Shown here: positions 56,165 to 64,000 of the stretch, piece by piece
How positions within the stretch are numbered: the first letter of the stretch is position 1
Layout: each line of letters starts with the position of its first letter
Source: Paenibacillus albicereus
Lineage (GTDB): Bacteria; Bacillota; Bacilli; Paenibacillales; Paenibacillaceae
NCBI RefSeq assembly: GCF_012676905.1
Contig: NZ_CP051428.1
Coordinates: 3,000,001-3,064,000, forward strand
Direction of reading: 5' to 3'
DNA length: 64,000 nt
The notes under the pieces: model-generated
The model's database searches: none
Told to the model about the DNA's origin: nothing
The model's input: only the letters and a program-made list of their open reading frames with translations
Position numbers and translations under genes: made by a program

Positions 56165-56929
56165 TCAGCGGGAGCCTTCCCCTCCGGCTTCGCCGGGGGT
56201 CTCCTCGACCGGGCCGAAGGGCATGTACGTATCGGCCAGCAGCAGGGTCGCGCGGCCCGGGGAGCGTTCTTCGACGACGGAGTTGATCGTCGGCAGCTTG
56301 TCCTTCAGAAGCGAGACCGCCGTGATGATCTCGAAGCCCGAGCGCGTATAGATGCGGATGCGGTCGGGATAAGCCTCGGTCGGGCTCGGACTGATCTCCG
56401 ACAGATGGTCCATGTCCTCGGCGCGGATGCCGGCGAGCGCCTCGCACAGCTTCTTCTTGACGGGATCGTCCTTGCGCCAGCCGGAGAGCACCGGCTTGTC
56501 CACGACGGCGCTCCCGGTATCCGCCTCCAGAATCTTGCCGCTGGCGAGGATGGCGCTCAGCTTGCCGGCGTCGTCCATCTCGAACGCCACAGGCGGGTAC
56601 TCCTCCACGATGATCCGCACCTCGCCGGGAAACTTCTTCTCGACCGTCGTGCGCTTGATCGAGCCCAGCGCGCTCACGCGCTTCTCCACCGTGCCGGCCG
56701 CCGTGCCGAAGAACGCGTCTCCGGGGCGCACGCTCGCCGCCGCCTTGATGTCCGCTTCCGACGTGAACTGCTCGCCGGAGACGACGATGGCGGAAACCTT
56801 GCTGATCGCGGAATTAAAAAAAAGAATGGACAATAGAATAAGGAAAAGAAGCACCAGGACCAGGATCAGCTTGCGGCTGCCCCGTTTTTTCGGCGGCGGC
56901 TCCTTTAGAAGCGGTATCAGTTCGGCCAC
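56165..56929 (-). CDS. divIB: Cell-division protein DivIB/FtsQ
   Basis: A 254-residue bitopic divisome protein. The cytoplasmic N-terminus is PPPKKRGSRK. One transmembrane helix spans about residues 22-42. The POTRA domain follows (AIVVSGEQFTSEADI), then the beta domain and a disordered Glu/Gly tail. The start is GTG at 56929 with GAGGAGG 6 nt upstream. It lies between murA and ftsA, as in Bacillus. Confidence 0.93.
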   Translation of the reverse strand: MAELIPLLKEPPPKKRGSRKLILVLVLLFLILLSILFFNSAISKVSAIVVSGEQFTSEADIKAAASVRPGDAFFGTAAGTVEKRVSALGSIKRTTVEKKFPGEVRIIVEEYPPVAFEMDDAGKLSAILASGKILEADTGSAVVDKPVLSGWRKDDPVKKKLCEALAGIRAEDMDHLSEISPSPTEAYPDRIRIYTRSGFEIITAVSLLKDKLPTINSVVEERSPGRATLLLADTYMPFGPVEETPGEAGGEGSR

Positions 56930-57025
56930 GCTTGTCCCTCCTCGAGCTGTAAAGCCGGCCCATCCCCGCAAGCGCGGATGGACCGTCGGTGAAGCGCCTG
57001 CCGGAGCGTGGCGGCCGAGGCTGGT

Positions 57026-58309
57026 TCAGCCCGGCACCGCGCCGTTGTCCGGCACCGGCGCGCTGCGTGCGATGCGGGCTCCAAGGCGGCCCAGCATCGA
57101 TTCGATGCTGTCGTAGCCGCGGTCGATATGGTGCACCTGCTCGACGATCGTGCGTCCCTGGGCGGCCAGCCCCGCGATGACGAGCGCGGCTCCGGCCCGC
57201 AGGTCCGTCGCCTCCACCGTCGCTCCGTACAGGCGCGGAACGCCCTTGATGATCGCTGCGCCAAGATCGACGCGGATGTCCGCCCCCATCCGGCACAGCT
57301 CGCCGACATGCTTGAAGCGGCCTTCGAAAATCGTCTCCTTCATGATGCTGACGCCGTCGGCCAGCGCGAGCAGCACCATGACCGGCGACTGGAGGTCCGT
57401 CGGGAAGGCGGGATAGGGCGAGGTGACGATGCGCTCCACCGCCTTCGGACGCGACGAGGCGCTGACGGTCATGGCGTCGCCGTCGATGGCTACGTTCGCC
57501 CCGGCGCGCCGCAGCACATGCACGAGCGACGACAGATGCGCCGGGCGCGTATTCGTCAGCGTCACCTTGCCCTTGGTCGCAGCGGCCGCGACGAGCAGCG
57601 TGCCGGCGACGATGCGGTCCGGGATGACGCGGTAGGAGCAAGGGCTCAGCGAATCGACGCCGTCGATCGTAATCGTGTCCGTGCCGGCGCCCATGATGCG
57701 GGCTCCCATCGCGTTCAGGAAATTCTGCAGGTCCTGGATCTCCGGCTCTCGCGCCGCGCCGACGATCGTCGTGCGGCCTTCCGCCAGCGCGGCGGCCATC
57801 ATGATGTTCTCGGTCGCCCCTACGCTCGGGAAGCTCAGATGGATGTCCGCTCCGACGAGCTTGTCGGCGGTGCAGGAGATTCGGTCCCCGTATTCTTCAA
57901 ATTCGGCGCCGAGCGCTCGAAGCCCTTCCAAATGAAGGTCGAATTTGCGCTCGCCGATGGCGCAGCCGCCCGGCTGATAGATATGCACCTCGCCGAAGCG
58001 GGCGAGCAGCGGCCCCATCAGGAAGATGGAGGAGCGCATCTGGCTCATCAGCTTCTCCGGAATATGGGCCTGGTAGGCGGTCGCCGTATTGAGCGTGACC
58101 GTCTCCCCCTCATGCTCCGCGCGGCAGCCGAGCTCGCGCAGGATTTGCAGCATCACTTCGATATCGAGCAGCTGCGGCACGGATTCGAGCGTCACTGTGC
58201 CGCAGGCGAGCACGCTGGCTGCCAGGATCGGCAGGGCTGCGTTTTTCGCCCCTTGGATAGCAATGGTTCCTGAGAGAGGTTGCCCACCTTCAATCACCAA
58301 TTTGTCCAA
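57026..58309 (-). CDS. murA: UDP-N-acetylglucosamine 1-carboxyvinyltransferase
   Basis: A 427-residue EPSP-synthase-fold enzyme catalysing the first committed step of peptidoglycan precursor synthesis. K22 (QGAKNAALP) and the fosfomycin-target Cys C116 (YQPGGCAIG) are both present, so fosfomycin sensitivity is expected for this copy. The start is TTG at 58309 with GGAGGTG 5 nt upstream. It follows murB by 15 nt. The C-terminus has about 8 extra residues after the usual end. Confidence 0.97.
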   Translation of the reverse strand: MDKLVIEGGQPLSGTIAIQGAKNAALPILAASVLACGTVTLESVPQLLDIEVMLQILRELGCRAEHEGETVTLNTATAYQAHIPEKLMSQMRSSIFLMGPLLARFGEVHIYQPGGCAIGERKFDLHLEGLRALGAEFEEYGDRISCTADKLVGADIHLSFPSVGATENIMMAAALAEGRTTIVGAAREPEIQDLQNFLNAMGARIMGAGTDTITIDGVDSLSPCSYRVIPDRIVAGTLLVAAAATKGKVTLTNTRPAHLSSLVHVLRRAGANVAIDGDAMTVSASSRPKAVERIVTSPYPAFPTDLQSPVMVLLALADGVSIMKETIFEGRFKHVGELCRMGADIRVDLGAAIIKGVPRLYGATVEATDLRAGAALVIAGLAAQGRTIVEQVHHIDRGYDSIESMLGRLGARIARSAPVPDNGAVPG

Positions 58310-58324
58310 ACCTACACCTCCAAG

Positions 58325-59236
58325 TTACCGCTCACCCACCACCAATACTTCGGGCATCAGTTCAATTCCCGTACGGTTGTTGACCGTGCTGCGGATATGG
58401 GCGATCAGGGTGAGGACGTCTTCTGCCGTCGCCTGGCCGGTGTTGACAATGAAATTGGCGTGCAGGGGCGATACTTGCGCGCCGCCGATGGAGAAGCCCT
58501 TCAGGCCGCTCTCCTCGATCAGCTTGGCGGCATGATGGCCCGGCGGGTTGCGGAACACGCTGCCGCAGCTCGGCTGCTGCAGCGGCTGGGTGCGCCGGCG
58601 GCGCTCCTTGTGCGTCGCCAGCGCCGCGGCGATCTCCTTGCGGTCGCCATGCGCGAGCTGCAGCGTCGCTTCCAGCACGATGCCGCGGCTGCCCGGCTCC
58701 TGCAGGCGCGAGTGGCGATAGCGGAACGCCATCTCCTCCGGCCCCCACACGACCAATTCTCCTGTCTCCAGCACGATTTCGGCGGAGTTGAATCGTTGCG
58801 ACATGTCAGACCCGTGGGCACCTGCATTCATATAGACAGCGCCTCCGACCGTGCCCGGAATTCCCCCGGCGAATTCCAGTCCGGTCAGTCCCTGCTTGCC
58901 GGCCATGACCGTCAGCTTGATGATGGAGTACGCGGCGCCGGCGCGCACGAGCGTGCCGTCGAATTCCGCGTAGTCCAGCGCCTCTCCCGCCTTGATGACG
59001 ACGCCCCGGATGCCCTTGTCGCTCACCAGCATGTTGGAGCCTTTGCCGATGATCGTCCAAGGCACGCCGTTGCGGTTCAAGATCGCCATCGCGCGGAGCA
59101 TCTCCGGCTTGCCTGCCGGCGTGAGCAGGACGTCCGCCGGGCCTCCGATTTTCCAGGTGGTGTGCCTGGCAAGCGGCACATGCTTCTGGATGCCGCCGAT
59201 CGCGGCATCCTCCAGCTCTGCCATCCATGCCTCCAT
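58325..59236 (-). CDS. murB: UDP-N-acetylenolpyruvoylglucosamine reductase
   Basis: A 303-residue FAD enzyme reducing enolpyruvyl-UDP-GlcNAc to UDP-MurNAc. FAD-binding stretches are HTTWKIGGPADVLLTP and IIGKGSNMLV. The catalytic Ser is in SCGSVFRNPPG (about 223-233), the short type II pattern. AAGGAGGA precedes the ATG. It opens the murB-murA-divIB part of the cluster after a 369-nt gap. Confidence 0.97.
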   Translation of the reverse strand: MEAWMAELEDAAIGGIQKHVPLARHTTWKIGGPADVLLTPAGKPEMLRAMAILNRNGVPWTIIGKGSNMLVSDKGIRGVVIKAGEALDYAEFDGTLVRAGAAYSIIKLTVMAGKQGLTGLEFAGGIPGTVGGAVYMNAGAHGSDMSQRFNSAEIVLETGELVVWGPEEMAFRYRHSRLQEPGSRGIVLEATLQLAHGDRKEIAAALATHKERRRRTQPLQQPSCGSVFRNPPGHHAAKLIEESGLKGFSIGGAQVSPLHANFIVNTGQATAEDVLTLIAHIRSTVNNRTGIELMPEVLVVGER

Positions 59237-59605
59237 GGTCGTTCCTCCTTATGTGTCGGGGCTCGCGGCAAGCCAGATTCAAGCTGCAGCCCGGAGCCGA
59301 AACCGGCTCCGATGAATGCCACTCTCCCTCTCGGGAAAGGTAATCGGCCGCCCTCAAGCTGACGGACACGATTATGCAGTATCCTATGCCCAGCCGGACG
59401 CCATGGTGACAGACGCCCGGCGCCGCGGGTCCCTTGCTGCTGGCCGGCAAGCCTCCCTCGGCTCGCCGGCCCTGATGTCTCCCGCCGGTCAGGGGCGGGA
59501 GGTTCTGCGGCGGCGCTGCGGCGCGCCGTTCCTCCTATCGCATCGGCGCGCTTCCGCAGAAGCGCGCCGCTTCGTTCCCAGGTCGATTCCGCCTCGTCCC
59601 GCCTG
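59237..59605. other. 369-nt intergenic region where murG would be expected
   Basis: No credible gene is seen on either strand and no murG remnant. Two hairpins are present: GGAGCCG/CGGCTCC near 59294-59311, and an 11-bp perfect stem CGGCGCGCTTC/GAAGCGCGCCG (59544-59554, 59559-59569) just after the spoVE stop, which lacks a T-run. They may end or protect the spoVE transcript. Confidence 0.6.
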
Positions 59606-60703
59606 TCACCTCGAATAACGGGACAGGCTGAGCAGGATGCCGAGCGCGGTAAGCAGCAGCGTCAGCGACGAGCCCCCGTAGCTGACGAGCGGAAGCGTAA
59701 TGCCCGTCACGGGCATCAGTCCGATGACGACGCCGATGTTGATGAGCACCTGAACGGCGACGATGCCGGTGATGCCCGCGCCGAGCAGGCTGCCGAACGT
59801 ATCCGGCGCGTAGATCGCCGCGCGCATGCCTCTCCAGATGAGGATGAGGAACAGCAGGATCAGCAGCGCGCCGCCGATGAAGCCGAGCTCTTCGGCCAGG
59901 ATGGAGAAGATGAAGTCGGTCTGCGGCTCCGGCAGGTAGCTGTACTTCTGCCGGCTCATGCCGAGGCCGAGGCCGACGAGGCCGCCTGGCGCGATCGCGT
60001 ACAGCGATTGGATGATCTGGTAGCCCGCGCCGAGCGGGTCGGACCACGGGTCCATGAACGAGGTGATCCTCGCCAGCCGGTACGGGGCCGCCAGGATGAG
60101 GCCGACGAGCCCGACCGCGCCGACGGCGGCGAGTCCTCCCAGATGCTTCATCCGCGCGCCGGCGACGAACAGCACGAGCAGCGAGGCGCCCATCATGACG
60201 GAGCCCGTCCCGAGGTCGGGCTGCAGCATGATGAGGCCGAACGCCGCCGCCATCAGGCCGAGCGGCGGCAGCAGGCCGCGGGCGAACTGCGTCACCCGCT
60301 GCTGGTTGTCGGAAAGCATCTTGGCGAGGAACAGGATCATGCCGAGCTTCATGAACTCCGACGGCTGGATGCCGAAGGAGCTGATGCCGAGCCAGCTGCG
60401 CGCTCCGCCCCGTACCGCTCCGATGCCGGGCACGAGCACGAGCACGAGCAGCGCGAAGCAGATCAGCAGCAGCGGCTTCGCGTATTTTTTCCAAACGTGG
60501 TAATCCGTATTGGCCGTGAACACCATCGCGCCGATGCCGAGAAGAGCGAACAGCGACTGGCGCTTCACATAGTAGAACTTGTCGCCGAAGTCCTGAAACG
60601 CCCGCACCGCGCTCGCGCTGTAGACCATGATCAGACCGATGGCGAGGATAAGGGCGATGGAACCGATCAGCCATGCGTCCGGAGCGGACCGGGCTTTGGG
60701 CAT
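59606..60703 (-). CDS. spoVE: SEDS-family peptidoglycan polymerase SpoVE/FtsW
   Basis: A 365-residue polytopic protein with ten transmembrane helices and the SEDS signatures IQPSEFMKLGMIL, LQPDLGTGSVM and LPLVSYGGSSL. SEDS proteins polymerise lipid II, here for septal or spore cortex peptidoglycan. Its location between murD and murB is that of B. subtilis spoVE; ftsW and spoVE cannot be told apart by sequence alone. AGAGGTG precedes the ATG. Confidence 0.93.
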   Translation of the reverse strand: MPKARSAPDAWLIGSIALILAIGLIMVYSASAVRAFQDFGDKFYYVKRQSLFALLGIGAMVFTANTDYHVWKKYAKPLLLICFALLVLVLVPGIGAVRGGARSWLGISSFGIQPSEFMKLGMILFLAKMLSDNQQRVTQFARGLLPPLGLMAAAFGLIMLQPDLGTGSVMMGASLLVLFVAGARMKHLGGLAAVGAVGLVGLILAAPYRLARITSFMDPWSDPLGAGYQIIQSLYAIAPGGLVGLGLGMSRQKYSYLPEPQTDFIFSILAEELGFIGGALLILLFLILIWRGMRAAIYAPDTFGSLLGAGITGIVAVQVLINIGVVIGLMPVTGITLPLVSYGGSSLTLLLTALGILLSLSRYSR

Positions 60704-60747
60704 GACGCAACACCTCTGGCATGGGAAAGTAGGGACGAGCCCCCTAC

Positions 60748-62184
60748 TTACAAGGTATGCGCCGAATCCTTAAACATGTCCCCGCGGACTTCGTACGAAG
60801 GAAACATGTCCCAGCTCGCGCACGCCGGCGACAGCAGCACGGCGTCGCCCGGCTCCGCCAGCGACGCGGCGAGCCGCACCGCCTGAGCGATCGAGGATTC
60901 GGCGTCCTCCCCAGCATCGGCCACGCGCGAGGCCGGCATACCCGCCAGCTCCGCGACGCGGGCCAGCTTGCCTCTCGTCTGGCCGAGCACGACGAGTCCC
61001 TTGAGCCGCGAGCGGAACAGCGGCAGCAGCTCCATGTAGTCGGAGCCCCGGTCGAGCCCGCCGGCGATCAGCACGATCGGCCGGTCGAGCGAGCTCACCG
61101 CCGTCGTCGTCGCCGTCGGGTTCGTCGCCTTGGAGTCGTTGTAATAGCGGACGCCTCCCGCCTCGCGCACGAACTCCAGCCGGTGCTCGACGCCGCCGAA
61201 GCGGCGCAGCGGCTGCGCCAGCGCTTGCGGCTCCGCGCCGATCGCGATGGAAGCGGCGGCGGCGGCCAGCCCGTTGGCCAAATTGTGGCGGCCCGGTAGG
61301 GCGAGCTCCGCCGCCGGCAGCAGCCGCAGCTCCGCTCCGCTGCCGTCGCGGTAGACGATCCAGCGCTCCGCCCCTGCGGCGGCTTCGTCCTCCTGTCCGC
61401 CCGCCGGGACCGGCGGCTCGACGCAGACGCCTGTCTCCAGCCGCTTCGTCAGCGAGAACGGCAGCAGCCGCGCGCGCAAGCGCGGAGCGAGCTCGGCGCA
61501 GACCGGATCGTCGGCGTTGAGCACCGCGACGTCCTCGTCCGTCTGATGGGCGAACAGCTTGGCCTTGGAGGCGACGTAGTCGTCCATCGAGCCGTGGTAG
61601 TCCAGATGCGTCTCGGCGAGATTGAGCAGCAGCGCGACGCGCGGTCGCAGCGACGTCGTCCCCTTGAGCTGGAAGCTGCTCAGCTCGGCGACGAGCACGT
61701 CGTCCGCGGTCGCTTCTTCCGCCGCCTCGCACAGCGGCCGGCCGATGTTGCCCGCGATGATCGGCGACAGCCCGGCGGCCGACAGCATCTCCCCGATCCA
61801 GGTCGTCGTCGTCGTCTTGCCGTTGGAGCCGGTGATGCCGATGATCGGCGCCGCCGACAGACGGCCGGCCACCTCGACCTCGGTCACCACTTCGACGCCG
61901 AGCTCCAGCGCGGCCGCCACCGGCGGCGCGCTATACGGAATCCCCGGATTCTTCACCAGCAGAGCGGTCGTTGAACCAACCAATTCCTGGGGATGGCTGC
62001 CGCAGATGACGGGGATGCCAAGCGCTTCGAGCTCTCCCGCCTCGGGACTGTCCTTCCGGGGCTTGCGGTCGTTCACGACGACGTCTGCTCCAAGACGGTG
62101 AAACAGCTTGGCGACGGCGACGCCGCTGCGCGCCAATCCGAGCACGACGACCTTTCGCCCTCGATATGAAGATGGATGCTCCAT
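60748..62184 (-). CDS. murD: UDP-N-acetylmuramoylalanine-D-glutamate ligase
   Basis: A 478-residue Mur ligase. The N-terminal Rossmann region is KVVVLGLARSGVAVAKL. The ATP P-loop is GITGSNGKTTTTTWIG, and the Mur signature includes HRLEFVREAGGVRYYNDSKATNPTA. AAGGAGAGGG precedes the ATG at 62184. There is an Ala/Glu-rich insertion (VPAGGQEDEAAAGAE) in the central domain. It lies 74 nt after mraY. Confidence 0.96.
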   Translation of the reverse strand: MEHPSSYRGRKVVVLGLARSGVAVAKLFHRLGADVVVNDRKPRKDSPEAGELEALGIPVICGSHPQELVGSTTALLVKNPGIPYSAPPVAAALELGVEVVTEVEVAGRLSAAPIIGITGSNGKTTTTTWIGEMLSAAGLSPIIAGNIGRPLCEAAEEATADDVLVAELSSFQLKGTTSLRPRVALLLNLAETHLDYHGSMDDYVASKAKLFAHQTDEDVAVLNADDPVCAELAPRLRARLLPFSLTKRLETGVCVEPPVPAGGQEDEAAAGAERWIVYRDGSGAELRLLPAAELALPGRHNLANGLAAAAASIAIGAEPQALAQPLRRFGGVEHRLEFVREAGGVRYYNDSKATNPTATTTAVSSLDRPIVLIAGGLDRGSDYMELLPLFRSRLKGLVVLGQTRGKLARVAELAGMPASRVADAGEDAESSIAQAVRLAASLAEPGDAVLLSPACASWDMFPSYEVRGDMFKDSAHTL

Positions 62185-62258
62185 CCAAACCCTCTCCTTA
62201 TGCAGCAAAACGGCTTGCCGTCCCTCCGGACGGCTGCCGTTTGCGTGGAATATGCCGA

Positions 62259-63227
62259 TCAGCCTCCGCCGATCCGGTACAGCGCGAGGCCGGCGGTCGC
62301 CAGCACGAGGCCGACCGCCCAGAACACCGTGACGACCTTCCACTCCGACCAGCCGGACAGCTCGAAATGGTGATGGATCGGACTCATCTTGAAGATGCGC
62401 TTGCCGCGCAGCTTGAAGGAGCCGACCTGCAGGATGACGGAGATCATCTCTACGACGAACACGCCGCCGATGAGGACGAGCAGGATCTCCGTCTTGGTGA
62501 GGATCGCCGCCGCGGCCAGTCCGCCGCCGATGCCGAGCGAGCCGGAGTCGCCCATGAACACCTTGGCCGGGTGGGCGTTGAAGATCAGGAAGCCGAGCAC
62601 CGCGCCGACAAGCGCCGCCGTGAAGACCGCGCTCTCATGCTCGGTCGCCTGCATGGCGATGATCGTGAACGCTCCTGCGGCGATCGCGCTCGTGCCGGAC
62701 AGGAGGCCGTCCACGCCGTCGGTGAAGTTGACCGCGTTGGTCGTGCCGAAGAAGATGATGATGACGAAAGGATAATAGAACCAGCCGAAGTCCAGGCTGA
62801 AGCTGGTCCCCGGAACGGATACGGCCGTGCTGTGCCCCATCTGGTAGAGCAGGACGCAGACGATGAGGCTGAACAGCAGCTGTCCGAACAGCTTCTGCTT
62901 GGCCGTCAGGCCGAGCGAGCGCTTCAAGGCGATTTTGATGTAATCGTCGAGAAAGCCGACGAGGCCGAAGCCGAGCGCGCCGACAAGCAGCACCCAGAAT
63001 TCCGTCGTCTTGTCCGAGAAACGGAGGAACGCGACGGTGGCCGCCAGCAGGATGATGATGCCGCCCATCGTCGGCGTGCCGGATTTCTTGAGATGGCTCT
63101 GCGGCCCGTCCGTGCGCACCTGCTGCCCGAACTTGAGCCGCCGCAGCAGAGGGATGCATAGCGGTCCGAGAATGACCGCGAGCAGGAACGAAACGCCGAT
63201 TGTCATGAGTATCGCGAGCATGTCCAT
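62259..63227 (-). CDS. mraY: Phospho-N-acetylmuramoyl-pentapeptide transferase
   Basis: A 322-residue integral membrane enzyme making lipid I. About ten transmembrane helices. The DDY motif is VGFLDDYIKIALK. NAVNFTDGVDGLLSG and MGDSGSLGIGGGLA are present, and HHHFELSGWSEWKVV carries the conserved His loop. The ATG at 63227 has AAGGTGG 5 nt upstream; the GTG at 63236 and the ATG at 63221 are alternatives. Confidence 0.97.
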   Translation of the reverse strand: MDMLAILMTIGVSFLLAVILGPLCIPLLRRLKFGQQVRTDGPQSHLKKSGTPTMGGIIILLAATVAFLRFSDKTTEFWVLLVGALGFGLVGFLDDYIKIALKRSLGLTAKQKLFGQLLFSLIVCVLLYQMGHSTAVSVPGTSFSLDFGWFYYPFVIIIFFGTTNAVNFTDGVDGLLSGTSAIAAGAFTIIAMQATEHESAVFTAALVGAVLGFLIFNAHPAKVFMGDSGSLGIGGGLAAAAILTKTEILLVLIGGVFVVEMISVILQVGSFKLRGKRIFKMSPIHHHFELSGWSEWKVVTVFWAVGLVLATAGLALYRIGGG

Positions 63228-63245
63228 GCCTTCCACCTTGCCGCG

Positions 63246-64000
63246 TCAGCGCTGAAGCGCTTCGACGACCCTTTCCATATGCATCGTGCGGGAGCCCTTG
63301 ACGAGCACCAGATCCCTGGGGTCGAGCTCCTCGCGTATCGCGTGAATGAGCGACTCCTGGGAGTCGAAATGGCGCACCGCTCCCGGCGCAAGCCCGCCGA
63401 AAGCCTCGGCGGCGCCGGCGGACGTGAAGGCGGACAGCTCGCCGCAGGTGAGCACCGCATCCGCCTTGTCCGGCGTGATGTACGCGCCCGTCTCGCGATG
63501 CAGCTCCTCCTCCGTCTCGCCGAGCTCGCGCATGTCCGACAGCACGATCCACTTGCGCCGGTACCCGGTCAGGCCGGCGACGAGGTCGACGGCGGCGCGC
63601 ACCGCGGTCGGATTGGCGTTGTAGGCGTCGTTGAGGATCATCGCGCCGCAAGCCGCCGCGACCGGCTGGATGCGCATGCCGGTGAGTTGCATCGAGCGCA
63701 GCCCGGAAGCGACCGCCTCGGCCGGCACGCCGACGGCGGTCGCCGCGGCGATCGCCGCCAGCGCGTTGTGCACGTTGTGCACGCCGGGCACCGGAATCTC
63801 GATGCGCACTTGCGGGAAGCAGCTTTCGCAAGCGGCTTCCGCAGGCGCGGCGGCCGAATGAAGCTCCGAGGACGAAACGGAAGCTTCGGCCGGCACGGAG
63901 GCTGGAGCGGCTGCCGCCGCCGGGCTCTTCGCGGGCGCGGCGGCCAGCCGGAAGCCGGCGGCCGGGCCGGCCTTGACCGTGAAGGCGCAGGACTGCGCGC
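63246..64000 (-). CDS. murF: UDP-MurNAc-tripeptide-D-Ala-D-Ala ligase, C-terminal part
   Basis: The last 251 residues of MurF, which adds D-Ala-D-Ala to UDP-MurNAc-tripeptide. The frame is open to the window edge. Central-domain PVPGVHNVHNALAAIAAA, then the C-terminal domain with LNDAYNANPTAVRAAVDL and LVLVKGSRTMHMERVV, identify it. Between FRLAAAPAKS and FPQVRIEIPVP lies an Ala/Ser/Pro-rich insertion of about 45 residues, not present in B. subtilis MurF as I recall it. The 5' part lies outside the window. Confidence 0.94.
   Translation of the reverse strand, partial: AQSCAFTVKAGPAAGFRLAAAPAKSPAAAAAPASVPAEASVSSSELHSAAAPAEAACESCFPQVRIEIPVPGVHNVHNALAAIAAATAVGVPAEAVASGLRSMQLTGMRIQPVAAACGAMILNDAYNANPTAVRAAVDLVAGLTGYRRKWIVLSDMRELGETEEELHRETGAYITPDKADAVLTCGELSAFTSAGAAEAFGGLAPGAVRHFDSQESLIHAIREELDPRDLVLVKGSRTMHMERVVEALQR

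Noticed and set aside
59316-59618. A 100-codon plus-strand frame in the gap between murB and spoVE
   Set aside because: It has no RBS, runs into the 3' end of spoVE on the opposite strand, and shows low-complexity Arg/Ala/Pro composition typical of chance frames.

Overview
The window is chromosomal DNA from a high-GC, endospore-forming Firmicute, most probably a Paenibacillaceae member (Paenibacillus or a close relative). The sporulation genes spoIIGA, sigE and sigG lie beside the division/cell-wall cluster, a PyrR-controlled pyr operon and an Ile T-box are present, SD sequences are strong, and TTG/GTG starts are common. Gene order follows the Bacillus chromosome, but base composition and several gene choices (dapL, mqo, a long IleS) are not those of B. 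subtilis. Almost every gene is on the minus strand, so the biological order runs from position 64000 down to 1. Only a glycosyltransferase (4812-5807) and a YteA-like protein (27784-28485) are on the plus strand.

Layout in transcription order: 64000-53557 is the dcw cluster (murF partial, mraY, murD, spoVE/ftsW, murB, murA, divIB, ftsA, ftsZ) with no murG. 53300-51615 is spoIIGA-sigE. 51491-45328 is a block of accessory genes between sigE and sigG: an ABC exporter with a Fur-box-like promoter, a 2-hydroxyacid dehydrogenase, and a YtrA-type GntR/ABC operon. 45125-40016 is sigG, ylmC, pgeF, ylmE, sepF, ylmG, ylmH and divIVA. 39775-32666 is a lower-GC insert with a copper-amine-oxidase-N-type stalk protein and a secreted PKD protein of about 2000 residues. 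32578-29022 is T-box-controlled ileS of the long, eukaryal/archaeal-like type. 28824-25988 holds a DUF5665-like gene, the yteA-like gene, lspA and rluD. 25757-24522 is dapL. 24385-15301 is pyrR-B-C-AA-AB-F-E with one PyrR attenuator. 14337-12844 is mqo. 12733-2175 is accessory: membrane proteins, a GNAT, a stalk/ankyrin fusion, a TPR protein, an ABC-2 exporter, a glycosyltransferase, an esterase, glutathione peroxidase under a possible OhrR operator, and a Gfo/Idh/MocA oxidoreductase.

The most unusual structure is non-coding. Two intergenic regions 13 kb apart (about 295-2075 and 14615-15250) share one composite architecture: an array of 52-bp repeats each with an identical hairpin core, a 123-bp block that is colinear and about 88% identical between the loci, and then a short tandem array (35 bp or 42 bp) whose units begin with a related AGGC(T/C)CGGCTCG sequence. 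Both copies have the same orientation relative to the flanking minus-strand genes.

Smaller points worth checking: a probable CTG start for spoIIGA, the missing pyrP/pyrK/pyrD, an alanine-rich insertion in MurF, and promoters readable for OhrR-like, Fur-like, sigma-H, sigma-F, Spo0A and GntR control.
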